The position numbers were made by a program, and so were the translations under genes. This document shows positions 26,161 to 33,294 of a stretch of 39,945 nt of DNA, piece after piece. The DNA is taken from positions 1 through 39,945 of the forward strand of contig HF992528.1 of the NCBI GenBank assembly GCA_000436695.1, read 5' to 3'. Each line of letters opens with the position of its first letter. Position 1 is the stretch's first letter. The DNA comes from Prevotella sp. CAG:1185. GTDB lineage: Bacteria; Bacteroidota; Bacteroidia; Bacteroidales; Bacteroidaceae. The notes beneath the pieces are model-generated. The model was not told the DNA's origin. It saw nothing but the letters and a program-made list of their open reading frames with translations, and made no database searches.

Positions 26161-26946
26161 ATGATTTTTATGAAAATTATGAAACCATTAATACTTATTT
26201 CCAACGACGACGGCTACCATGCAAAAGGACTTAACTCGCTGATAGACATGCTCTCAGACATGGGCGAAATACTTGTCTGCGCACCCGAGTCGGCGCGTTC
26301 GGGATTTGCCACGGCATTCTCTGCAACCACCCCTTTAAGGCTCAAGCTGCGCCGTAAGCGCGAGGGCGTTGAGGTGTGGTCGTGCAACGGAACGCCTGTC
26401 GACTGTGTCAAACTGGCGCTGAGCCAGCTATGCACACGCCGCCCCGATATGGTCATCGGCGGCATCAACCACGGCGACAACGGCTCTGTCAATTCTCATT
26501 ATTCGGGCACAATGGGCGTTACGCGCGAGGGCTGCATGAAGTATATCCCTTCTGTTGCGTTCTCTCTTTGTGACTATAGAGACGACGCTGACTTTGAGCC
26601 TCTGCGCAGCATTGTCAGAAAGATTACAGCCAAGGTTCTGGCCGAAGGTCTGCCCAAGGGAACGTGTCTTAACGTAAACTTCCCTAAGGCTGCCGAATTT
26701 AAGGGCGTAAAGGTGTGCCGAATGGCTAAGGGCACATGGGGAAACGAGGTTGTTCGCGCCCATCATCCCAGGGGTTACGACTATTATTGGCTTGTGGGCG
26801 AATATACCAATGACGAGCCTGAGGCAACCGACACCGACAACTGGGCTCTCAATCATGGTTATGTGGCTATAACGCCCACCACAATCGACGTTACCGACTA
26901 TGCCATGCTTGAGCGTCTGAAGGATTGTGCCGACGAGTTTTGCTGA
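26161..26946 (+). CDS. surE: 5'/3'-nucleotidase SurE
   Basis: Metal-dependent phosphatase acting on nucleoside 5'- and 3'-monophosphates, cytoplasmic. The metal-binding start ILISNDDGYHAKG is at about residues 11-23. The second metal site block GGINHGDNG (about 99-107) and the HYSGTMGVTREG segment (about 112-123) are intact. The 261-residue length is normal. Three closely spaced ATGs (26161, 26170, 26179) could start the protein; the third gives the usual N-terminus just before ILISNDDG, so the true product may be six residues shorter. It precedes lpxB by 83 bp on the same strand, likely co-transcribed. Confidence 0.95.
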   Translation: MIFMKIMKPLILISNDDGYHAKGLNSLIDMLSDMGEILVCAPESARSGFATAFSATTPLRLKLRRKREGVEVWSCNGTPVDCVKLALSQLCTRRPDMVIGGINHGDNGSVNSHYSGTMGVTREGCMKYIPSVAFSLCDYRDDADFEPLRSIVRKITAKVLAEGLPKGTCLNVNFPKAAEFKGVKVCRMAKGTWGNEVVRAHHPRGYDYYWLVGEYTNDEPEATDTDNWALNHGYVAITPTTIDVTDYAMLERLKDCADEFC

Positions 26947-27029
26947 TGTGCCGGGAGTGCCGCTTTACAGGTTTTTTGCGCCTGCCGTGCGCCATGCTAT
27001 GAGTTAAAAATATCACATTTTGTTTACAG

Positions 27030-28184
27030 ATGAAATATTATCTTATTGCCGGTGAGGCAAGTGGCGACCTTCATGCGTCGCGTCTTATGCAGTCGCTCAG
27101 AAGAGTCGACGGCGAGGCTGAGTTTCGTTTCTTCGGAGGCGACCTTATGTCGGCTGCCGGAGGCACGCGTGTGCGCCACTATCGCGACTTGGCTTACATG
27201 GGTTTTGTGCCTGTCCTGCTGCATCTTAGAACCATATTCAGAAACATGGCTTTCTGTAAGCGCGACATAACCGAGTGGCATCCTGATGTGGTGATATTGG
27301 TTGATTATCCGGGTTTTAATCTCGACATAGCCAAGTTTCTGCATGCCAAGACTTCAATACCCGTGTATTATTACATCTCGCCAAAGATTTGGGCATGGAA
27401 GGAGTACCGCATAAAGAACATAAAGCGCGATGTCAGCGAACTGTTCTCCATTCTGCCTTTCGAGGTGCCTTTCTTTGAGGGCAAGCACGGCTACAAGATA
27501 CATTATGTGGGCAATCCTACAGCCGACGAGGTGAGCGGATTCTTGAAGACCTACACCGATTCTTACGGCGAGTTTTGCTCTAAAAACGCGCTCGACTCAC
27601 GCCGTCCTGTCATAGCTTTGCTGGCAGGAAGCCGCAAACAGGAGATAAAGGACAATCTGCCGGCCATGATAGAGGCAGCCTCACGCTTTGCCGACAAGTA
27701 TCAGCTTGTTGTTGCGGGAGCGCCGTCGATAAGTGCTGACTATTATGCCCGGTTCATATCCGGACAGCCCGTAAAGATAGTCTACGGACAGACTTACGAA
27801 CTGCTCGCTCATTCGCGTGCGGCTGTTGTCACCAGCGGAACAGCCACTCTTGAGACGGCTCTGTTCAATGTTCCGCAGGTGGTGTGCTACGAAACGCCGA
27901 TACCAAAGGTCATCGCCTTTCTACGTAAGCATTTGTTGAAGGTTAGATATATTTCGCTTGTCAATCTTATTGCCGACCGTGAGGTGGTCAGGGAGCTTGT
28001 TGCCGACACATTTTCTGTGGATAACATTGCCGCTGAACTGTCGCGTCTGCTGCCCGACGGAACCTGTCGCAACAGCATGCTCTATGGATATGCCGAAGTG
28101 CGCAGGAGACTCGGCGACAGAATAGCCCCCGACAACGCGGCAGAAATTATGGTGCGGCTGCTGAAGAAAGAGAGCGAAGAATAG
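27030..28184 (+). CDS. lpxB: Lipid-A-disaccharide synthase
   Basis: Glycosyltransferase (family GT19) that joins UDP-2,3-diacylglucosamine and lipid X into the lipid A disaccharide at the inner face of the inner membrane. The 384-residue length is normal. Recognisable blocks are AGEASGDLHASRLMQSL (7-23), FFGGDLMSAAGG (about 34-45), YYISPKIWAWKEYRIKNIK (about 113-131), HYVGNPTADEV (about 154-164), ALLAGSRKQEIKDNLP (about 196-211) and SGTATLETALF (about 269-279). It lies after surE. A weak hairpin with T tract follows at 28205-28243. Confidence 0.97.
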   Translation: MKYYLIAGEASGDLHASRLMQSLRRVDGEAEFRFFGGDLMSAAGGTRVRHYRDLAYMGFVPVLLHLRTIFRNMAFCKRDITEWHPDVVILVDYPGFNLDIAKFLHAKTSIPVYYYISPKIWAWKEYRIKNIKRDVSELFSILPFEVPFFEGKHGYKIHYVGNPTADEVSGFLKTYTDSYGEFCSKNALDSRRPVIALLAGSRKQEIKDNLPAMIEAASRFADKYQLVVAGAPSISADYYARFISGQPVKIVYGQTYELLAHSRAAVVTSGTATLETALFNVPQVVCYETPIPKVIAFLRKHLLKVRYISLVNLIADREVVRELVADTFSVDNIAAELSRLLPDGTCRNSMLYGYAEVRRRLGDRIAPDNAAEIMVRLLKKESEE

Positions 28185-28204
28185 TGTCTGCTGCATATCC
28201 AGGC

Positions 28205-28243
28205 AATGCCCTTTTAGGCCTTTGTCTGTGATGTGGCATTTTT
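28205..28243 (+). terminator. Possible terminator after lpxB
   Basis: AATGCC (28205-28210) pairs with GGCATT (28235-28240), followed by a T tract to 28243. The 6-bp stem with a 24-nt loop is weak. Confidence 0.45.
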
Positions 28244-28295
28244 CATAAAAAATAATTCAGTTATTTGCTTAAAATAACACGGCTGTTTCTGCATA

Positions 28296-28357
28296 AAAAG
28301 TGGCCGGTTTACGACTCAAAAGTGGCCGAGTTTTGATCCGTAACTCGGCCACTTTTG
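28296..28357. repeat. Perfect 16-bp hairpin with a third half-copy
   Basis: Arms at 28317-28332 and 28342-28357 pair perfectly over 16 bp around a 9-nt loop. A direct copy of the arm core (AAAAGTGGCCG) sits just upstream at about 28296-28306. It could act as a bidirectional terminator, but the three copies of AAAGTGGCCG look more like a REP-type repeat. Confidence 0.65.
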
Positions 28358-28484
28358 ATTTATAACCAAATGCCTTTGTTTTGCTTATAGCTTACGTCGT
28401 GATAAACATCTAATTTGAAAGATGTTTATTGATAAATGCTGTTTTACTTACAGTTTTTCGGCTAAAATTTATCATGAAGGTTCA

Positions 28485-28511
28485 TTGTATAGAAATTTTT
28501 TACTAATTTTG
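28485..28511 (+). promoter_or_regulatory. Promoter remnant of the decayed regulator gene
   Basis: TTG at 28485-28487, 16 bp, then TAATTTTG at 28504-28511, about 30 bp before the ATG of the pseudogene. The spacing is a little short. Confidence 0.45.
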
Positions 28512-28542
28512 CATATCATAATGCTGAAAAACATCAACCGAA

Positions 28543-28950
28543 ATGAAACGGATTTATAGGCTTAAATACCTTATACTTGCGATATGTGTGCTTATATCAG
28601 ACGGCTGTGACGTTGAGCGTTCGTCTCACAGCAAGGCATTGTCGGCAATAGACAGTATGGCCGATGTTTCACCGCGCCGGGCCTTGGCAATGCTCGACAG
28701 CATAGGGCGAGGACAAACGCTACCGATAAGCCAGACCGAAACTATTACGATTTGCTGCGCATGAATACAGAAGGCAAACTGTATATTGTTCATACGACTG
28801 ACACGTTGATGCTCCGTCTCCTTGATTATTATGAGAATGAGGGCGACAAGCGGTTCCAGCCTATTATTATGTCAGTCGTGTGTATGATGACATGAACGAT
28901 AGGGTGCGTGCGTTGCCATTTCTTCAGTAAACTATTGAGCTGGTCTGGTC
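28543..28950 (+). pseudogene. Decayed copy of the TPR/HTH regulator gene
   Basis: The DNA and predicted peptide closely match the first about 130 codons of the intact gene at 33295-35052 (lipoprotein signal, then LSAIDS, a variable stretch and SPRRAL, and later a long block ending LLDYYENEGDK). Three lesions are visible against that copy: a 1-nt deletion between 28704 and 28733, a 7-nt deletion between 28854 and 28875, and a TAA at 28930-28932 where the intact gene has AAA. Similarity ends near 28950 and the rest of the gene (TPR, membrane, HTH parts) is gone. The short open frame 28543-28764 is therefore a remnant. Its former target promoter, just downstream, is still present. Confidence 0.88.
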
Positions 28951-29030
28951 TACAGCATAGGGTATCTGTGCACTAAAATTTATTTGGAAATTTGGTGTAA
29001 CGTTGTATGTTATTTTTAGTTATTTATAAT

Positions 29031-29049
29031 TTGCGAATACTTTTGCGAA
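29031..29049 (+). promoter_or_regulatory. Tandem TTGCGAA operator-like repeat, site 1
   Basis: TTGCGAA at 29031-29037 and again at 29043-29049, in a 12-bp period. The second copy ends 8 bp before the -33 element of the operon promoter, the usual place for an activator. A matching site lies at 35064-35081. Binding by the TPR/HTH regulator is inference. Confidence 0.6.
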
Positions 29050-29057
29050 TATTTTTA

Positions 29058-29089
29058 TTTGGTTTTAACATCCTTTTTTGCTTATTTTG
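29058..29089 (+). promoter_or_regulatory. Promoter of the DUF3244-GLPGLI-barrel operon
   Basis: TTTG at 29058-29061, 20 bp, then TTATTTTG at 29082-29089 (one mismatch to TAnnTTTG). The start would be near 29094. Confidence 0.6.
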
Positions 29090-29136
29090 CAATAAATATT
29101 TTAATTCATCATTATGAAAAATTTTTTATACATTTA

Positions 29137-29487
29137 ATGTTTTTTTTGTTATGCTGTAATGTAAGTTACGCAGAACAATATAGTATAAATCTTTATTATA
29201 AACATTATGATGACAATGTAGAAATTGGGATAGGTGAGCGTTCAATAAATATAATACCGTCCGTATATTATGATACGGATAACGGATTTTTGTCCATCAT
29301 TTCTCAGAACATTATTAAAAATGTGAATATAAAGATAACAAATTCTTATGGACAAGTGAAAATGGATGAATATGTTGATTTATCATCAACGGGGTGGAAT
29401 GCTTTTATTGGTTATGTTTGTTATGGTGATGCATATAAGGTTGAGATACAATATGGTGATATATGTTTATTTGGATTTATTATTTAA
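29137..29487 (+). CDS. DUF3244-like small secreted protein
   Basis: A small exported protein; from the in-frame ATG at 29137 it has 116 residues. After a short hydrophobic leader (FFLLCCNVSYA) the mature part runs ERSINIIPSVYYD...NVNIKITNSYGQV...YKVEIQYGD, the pattern of DUF3244 (one small beta-sandwich, function unknown). The original start seems to be the ATG at 29114: that ATG is followed by five A, and one extra A would join it in frame as MKKFFIHLMFFLLCC, a full signal peptide. As it stands that frame ends after seven codons, so either the gene lost one base, the sequence has an error, or it starts at 29137 with a short leader. The region is AT-rich compared with nearby housekeeping genes. 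Confidence 0.65.
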   Translation: MFFLLCCNVSYAEQYSINLYYKHYDDNVEIGIGERSINIIPSVYYDTDNGFLSIISQNIIKNVNIKITNSYGQVKMDEYVDLSSTGWNAFIGYVCYGDAYKVEIQYGDICLFGFII

Positions 29488-29504
29488 GTAAGGTAGATTT
29501 ATTT

Positions 29505-30329
29505 ATGAGTAATATAAAAATTTTATCTTTATTGTTTCTTGTCTTGTGCAGTCATATGCCGTTGGTAGCTCAGTCGGATACGGCTGTGATGCGTATCAAT
29601 TATGACGCTAAATTTAAGACTTGTGTTGAAAGACCTGCAATGAAAGACGAGATGGAACTGCTTATTGGCAATAAGTGGAGCAAGTTTTATTCTTCGGCAA
29701 ACATACGACAGCAGCATGTGCTTGACAGCGTGGTGCAGGCCACGGGTGGACAACTGCAACAGGCTTTGGCCGCAAGCGCACGAATGAGAGGCAGCGGAAC
29801 GCTTGGGCAGAAATATATGGTGATGAAGAATTATCCTGCTGACGGCAAGCTTACTTATACACTTAGTTTGCATGATTTTGCCCTTAAGTCTGAAGAGGAT
29901 ATGCCTGCGTTTGACTGGCAACTGGCCGACGGCGACTCGATAATAGCCGAGTACCACTGCAACAAGGCAAGGGCAAAGTTTCGCGGACAGACATGGACGG
30001 TGTGGTATGCGCCTGACATCGCCGTGAGCGACGGCCCATGGAAACTGTGCGGACTGCCGGGACTGATAATGAAGGCTGAAACAGACAACGGCTGTTTCTC
30101 GTTTGTATGCACGGCTTTAAGAAAGGGCAGGGGAGAAAGCATTACGATGGAAAAGACAAAATATAAATCTGTTGAACCGAAAGAGCTGCAAAAGATTACA
30201 GAAATGGAGATTACCGATCCTGTAGGGCTGATGACTAGGCTGACGGGTCTTGCTCCGTCTGTCAGTAAGGGCAGGACAAAGCAAAGAAAGGTTACGCCGA
30301 TACTTATAGAAGACTATGACTGTGAGTAA
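29505..30329 (+). CDS. GLPGLI-family secreted protein
   Basis: A 274-residue exported protein of the GLPGLI family (Bacteroidota-specific, function unknown, typically next to an outer-membrane barrel). The name-giving motif is present as CGLPGLIMKAE near residue 183, preceded by the usual WTVWYAPDIAVSDGPWK segment. The signal peptide (residues 1-23, ending MPLVA before QSDT) fixes the start at 29505 rather than at an ATG at 29463. It overlaps the next gene by 14 nt, so the two are probably translationally coupled. The pairing suggests that it helps or regulates the barrel; that is not established. Confidence 0.9.
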   Translation: MSNIKILSLLFLVLCSHMPLVAQSDTAVMRINYDAKFKTCVERPAMKDEMELLIGNKWSKFYSSANIRQQHVLDSVVQATGGQLQQALAASARMRGSGTLGQKYMVMKNYPADGKLTYTLSLHDFALKSEEDMPAFDWQLADGDSIIAEYHCNKARAKFRGQTWTVWYAPDIAVSDGPWKLCGLPGLIMKAETDNGCFSFVCTALRKGRGESITMEKTKYKSVEPKELQKITEMEITDPVGLMTRLTGLAPSVSKGRTKQRKVTPILIEDYDCE

Positions 30330-32874
30330 CGGCAGAACCATACGCATGGCGCTTGTTCTGTTTGCGTGGCTTTTGGCTGCAACGGCTTACGGACAGGTGG
30401 TATCAGGACGTGTTGTCAACTCAGACAACAGTCCTGTCGACAAGGCTTCTGTGTATATTAAAAAGGGCAAGTCGGTAGTGGCTTATGGATTCACCGACAA
30501 GCAAGGCATGTTTGCCGTAGACAGTAAAGGCCGGCAGTGCGACACGATGGAGGTGCGCAAGATTGGTTACTCTAAACTGTCTATTGCTCTTAGGCATTAC
30601 AGCAGCGACAAGGCAATAGTGCTCAGCGAGCATGCCACAGAACTTAAGGAGGTGGTTGTTAAGTCGCAGCGCATCAGGCAGGAGGGCGACACGCTCAACT
30701 ATCTTGTGAGCGCCTTTCGCGGCAAGCAAGACCGCACCATAGCCGACGTTATAAGAAAAATGCCCGGACTTACCGTAAATGATGACGGCTCGATAGAATA
30801 TCAGGGCACGAAGATAAACAAATTCTATATTGAAGGCATGGATTTGCTTGGCGGTAAGTATGCGCAGGCGTCAGATAACATTGATGCAGGAAAGGTGAAA
30901 AAGGTGCAGGTGCTTGAACGGCATCAGCCCATACGTGCGCTGAAGGATACGAAGTTCAGCGATCAGGCAGCACTCAACATCGTGCTGACCGACAGCGCAA
31001 AAAATGTGTGGAGTCACACCTTCGACCTGTCAACAGGGGCAGCGTTGACCGACAGCCCCGACTGGCTTTATGACAATCGCATCGTCTCAATGCTGTTTTC
31101 GCGCAAGGTGCAGAGCATAAGCATGTATAAGAACAACAATACCGGTAAGAACATCGGACAGGAAGTAACGCCTATGTCGGCATATCTCGACGACTCGGCA
31201 CCCGTGGACGATGGTATGCTAGGCAACATATCGCTGCCGGCACCGGCCATTGACGCCTCGCGCAGCAGATTTAACCATACTCACCTGTTTGCAACCAACT
31301 GGCTGCTGAAGACGCATGGCGGCAATGATGTGAGGATACAGCTCGACGGCATGACCGACATGACTGAACAGCGGCAGACATCCACCACTGTATATACGGC
31401 GGCAGGCGGTGTGGCCATTGTGCAGGACGTATCGGCTGAGAGCCGTCGCGACGCCTTGTCGGCGGAGGTGCTTTACAGGCAGAACACCGAAATACAATAT
31501 CTTACAAACGATGTCAGGGGATATGTTGACTTCGACCGCAGCAGCGGTTTGTCGGTATTGAACGGTGTTGAGACAAGAGAGATGGTTAAGCCGCGTCAGG
31601 GCTACATTACTGACAAACTGTCGTTTGTGCGCAACATCACCCGTCGCCACTCGCTTTCTGTCAACGCTTATCTTTCGCTCAACTGGCTTCCGGGCAGTCT
31701 GCTGCTTGCCGACTCAACCATGCAGCGCCTTCGTCAGCGCAGCGTCCTTGCCGGATGTGACGCTTATTTCGGACAAAAGGTTGGTGCGTTTTATCTTAAT
31801 TATAATATAGGCACAGACATGAAGGCGCAGCATATAGGCGTAAGCCGGCAGGACGTGGATGCCGTAAGGAAGTACACCGAATGGCGCACTTTCCTGAAAC
31901 CGTCGCTGTCGTATAAGACCGCCATTATTAATTTTGTTGCATCGGCGCCTGTTTACTGGACAAGCCGGACGTATGGCGTACAGCATAAAGACAACATTAC
32001 ATTTGAGCCTAATCTGTTTTTCAGGGCTATGCCAGTTTCCGATTTCGGCATAACGGCAACGTATAACTGCTCGTGGAAGCCCGAAGGCTTTTTGTCAATG
32101 CTCGACATACCGGTGTTTACCGACTATATCTCGATGACAGAAGGACAGGGCAAGCTCAGCAACACCATGATGCACACGGCAAGCGCCAATATAGAATATA
32201 AGAATGTTATAAAAGGCCTGTTTGCCACTGTCGGGTATGTCTTTACCAATATGCGCAATCAGCGGCTTTACTCAATGAATGTGGACGGCAATGTGTATGA
32301 GTCGCGGGCCACTGACCTTACATCAAACAGCGTCATGCACGGATTAAACTGCCGTGTAAGCGAGAGTTGGAACATGGCTCATCTGGTTACTACGCTGTCG
32401 GGGCGATGGCAGTGGAGTGATTATAACATGCTTTTGCAGAATGTGCTTACGCCGTTTCAGACGCAGATGGCCGGAGCCACGGCAACAGTCTCGCTCCAGC
32501 CTTGCAGCTGGTTCTCTGTCGAAGAGCAGAGTCAGTTCAGCTATGTCAGACAGGAGTGCCGTTCGGGCGCCTCGTTGCCGTCGTCGCTAAGTTCATTCAG
32601 TCACAGTCTGAAGTGCTATTTCATGCCCGGCCGCTTTAATATAGAGTTAAGCAACGAGATATACCACGGCAACGACAAGGCTGTTTCGTTCACTTATTTT
32701 GCCGACTTGTCGGTATCTTATCGCACCAAACGTTACGAAGTGAGCCTGACATGCAGCAATATTTTGGGAAAGGATGAATATGAACGCCGCCAGATAACCG
32801 ATACTCAGCAGATGTACACCATTACAAGGTTGAGGCCGCGTGAATGTATGGTGAGGGTTGAATTTAGTTTATAA
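30316..32874 (+). CDS. TonB-receptor-like outer-membrane beta-barrel protein
   Basis: An 852-residue outer-membrane protein. In order: signal peptide (about 10-26, ending AYG), carboxypeptidase-D-like regulatory domain (about 27-105: VSGRVVNSDNSPVDKASVYI), a plug-like region (about 110-225: ELKEVVVKSQRI, VIRKMPGLTVNDDGSIEYQG, FYIEGMDLLGG), then a long barrel of alternating strands ending in VRVEFSL. The substrate is unknown. Unlike SusC it has no SusD partner; its partner is the GLPGLI protein with which it overlaps. A downstream ATG at 30346 (MALVLFAW) would also leave a good signal peptide, so the start is not certain. Confidence 0.88.
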   Translation: MTVSNGRTIRMALVLFAWLLAATAYGQVVSGRVVNSDNSPVDKASVYIKKGKSVVAYGFTDKQGMFAVDSKGRQCDTMEVRKIGYSKLSIALRHYSSDKAIVLSEHATELKEVVVKSQRIRQEGDTLNYLVSAFRGKQDRTIADVIRKMPGLTVNDDGSIEYQGTKINKFYIEGMDLLGGKYAQASDNIDAGKVKKVQVLERHQPIRALKDTKFSDQAALNIVLTDSAKNVWSHTFDLSTGAALTDSPDWLYDNRIVSMLFSRKVQSISMYKNNNTGKNIGQEVTPMSAYLDDSAPVDDGMLGNISLPAPAIDASRSRFNHTHLFATNWLLKTHGGNDVRIQLDGMTDMTEQRQTSTTVYTAAGGVAIVQDVSAESRRDALSAEVLYRQNTEIQYLTNDVRGYVDFDRSSGLSVLNGVETREMVKPRQGYITDKLSFVRNITRRHSLSVNAYLSLNWLPGSLLLADSTMQRLRQRSVLAGCDAYFGQKVGAFYLNYNIGTDMKAQHIGVSRQDVDAVRKYTEWRTFLKPSLSYKTAIINFVASAPVYWTSRTYGVQHKDNITFEPNLFFRAMPVSDFGITATYNCSWKPEGFLSMLDIPVFTDYISMTEGQGKLSNTMMHTASANIEYKNVIKGLFATVGYVFTNMRNQRLYSMNVDGNVYESRATDLTSNSVMHGLNCRVSESWNMAHLVTTLSGRWQWSDYNMLLQNVLTPFQTQMAGATATVSLQPCSWFSVEEQSQFSYVRQECRSGASLPSSLSSFSHSLKCYFMPGRFNIELSNEIYHGNDKAVSFTYFADLSVSYRTKRYEVSLTCSNILGKDEYERRQITDTQQMYTITRLRPRECMVRVEFSL

Positions 32875-32923
32875 AAAAGAAATAGTCCGGACTTTAAATA
32901 GTAATTAATAAAAACAAAAGAAA

Positions 32924-33127
32924 ATGAAGAAATTATTTTTGATTTTAGCTTTGGCTATTGGTTTAGGAGCAGCTTCTCCTCAAAAAGCATCAGCTCAAGA
33001 AATCGTAGTGACGACCATTACCCATTTTGATGGATATGATTATGTTGAATTCAATGATGGAAGTTTTGGCTTATTTTTTGCCGATGGTACATATGTTATT
33101 TATAAAAGGATGGAAGGTAATATGTAA
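32924..33127 (+). CDS. 67-residue secreted peptide
   Basis: A very small exported protein that I do not recognise. A clear signal peptide (1-24, ending KASA before QEIV) leaves about 43 residues with nine aromatic residues, many D and G, no cysteine, and a repeated flavour (DGYDYVEFNDGSFGLFFADG, then TYVIY) suggesting two or three short beta-strands. It follows the barrel gene by 49 bp and is directly followed by a strong terminator, so it is the last gene of the operon. The codons are more AT-rich than in the barrel gene. It could be a small subunit, a signal or a secreted effector; nothing in the sequence decides this. Confidence 0.75.
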   Translation: MKKLFLILALAIGLGAASPQKASAQEIVVTTITHFDGYDYVEFNDGSFGLFFADGTYVIYKRMEGNM

Positions 33128-33146
33128 TTTCGGTTAACTCTTTTAG

Positions 33147-33199
33147 TGGTTTTGGAGTGATAAAAATATAATATTATTCCAAAACCATTTTGATTTTTT
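33147..33199 (+). terminator. Terminator of the GLPGLI operon
   Basis: Perfect 10-bp arms (33147-33156 and 33178-33187) around a 21-nt AT-rich loop, then TTTTGATTTTTT. It separates the four-gene operon from the intact regulator gene. Confidence 0.85.
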
Positions 33200-33294
33200 A
33201 TCAGTACTATATGTTGTTTTGAAGTATAGTATGAATATTTTTATGTACATTTTGTATAGTTAAATTATGAATGATATAATCTTAAGTAAAATTC

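Noticed and set aside
28543..28764. A possible 73-residue small lipoprotein
   Set aside because: It is the 5' remnant of the decayed regulator; the frame ends early only because of a 1-nt deletion.
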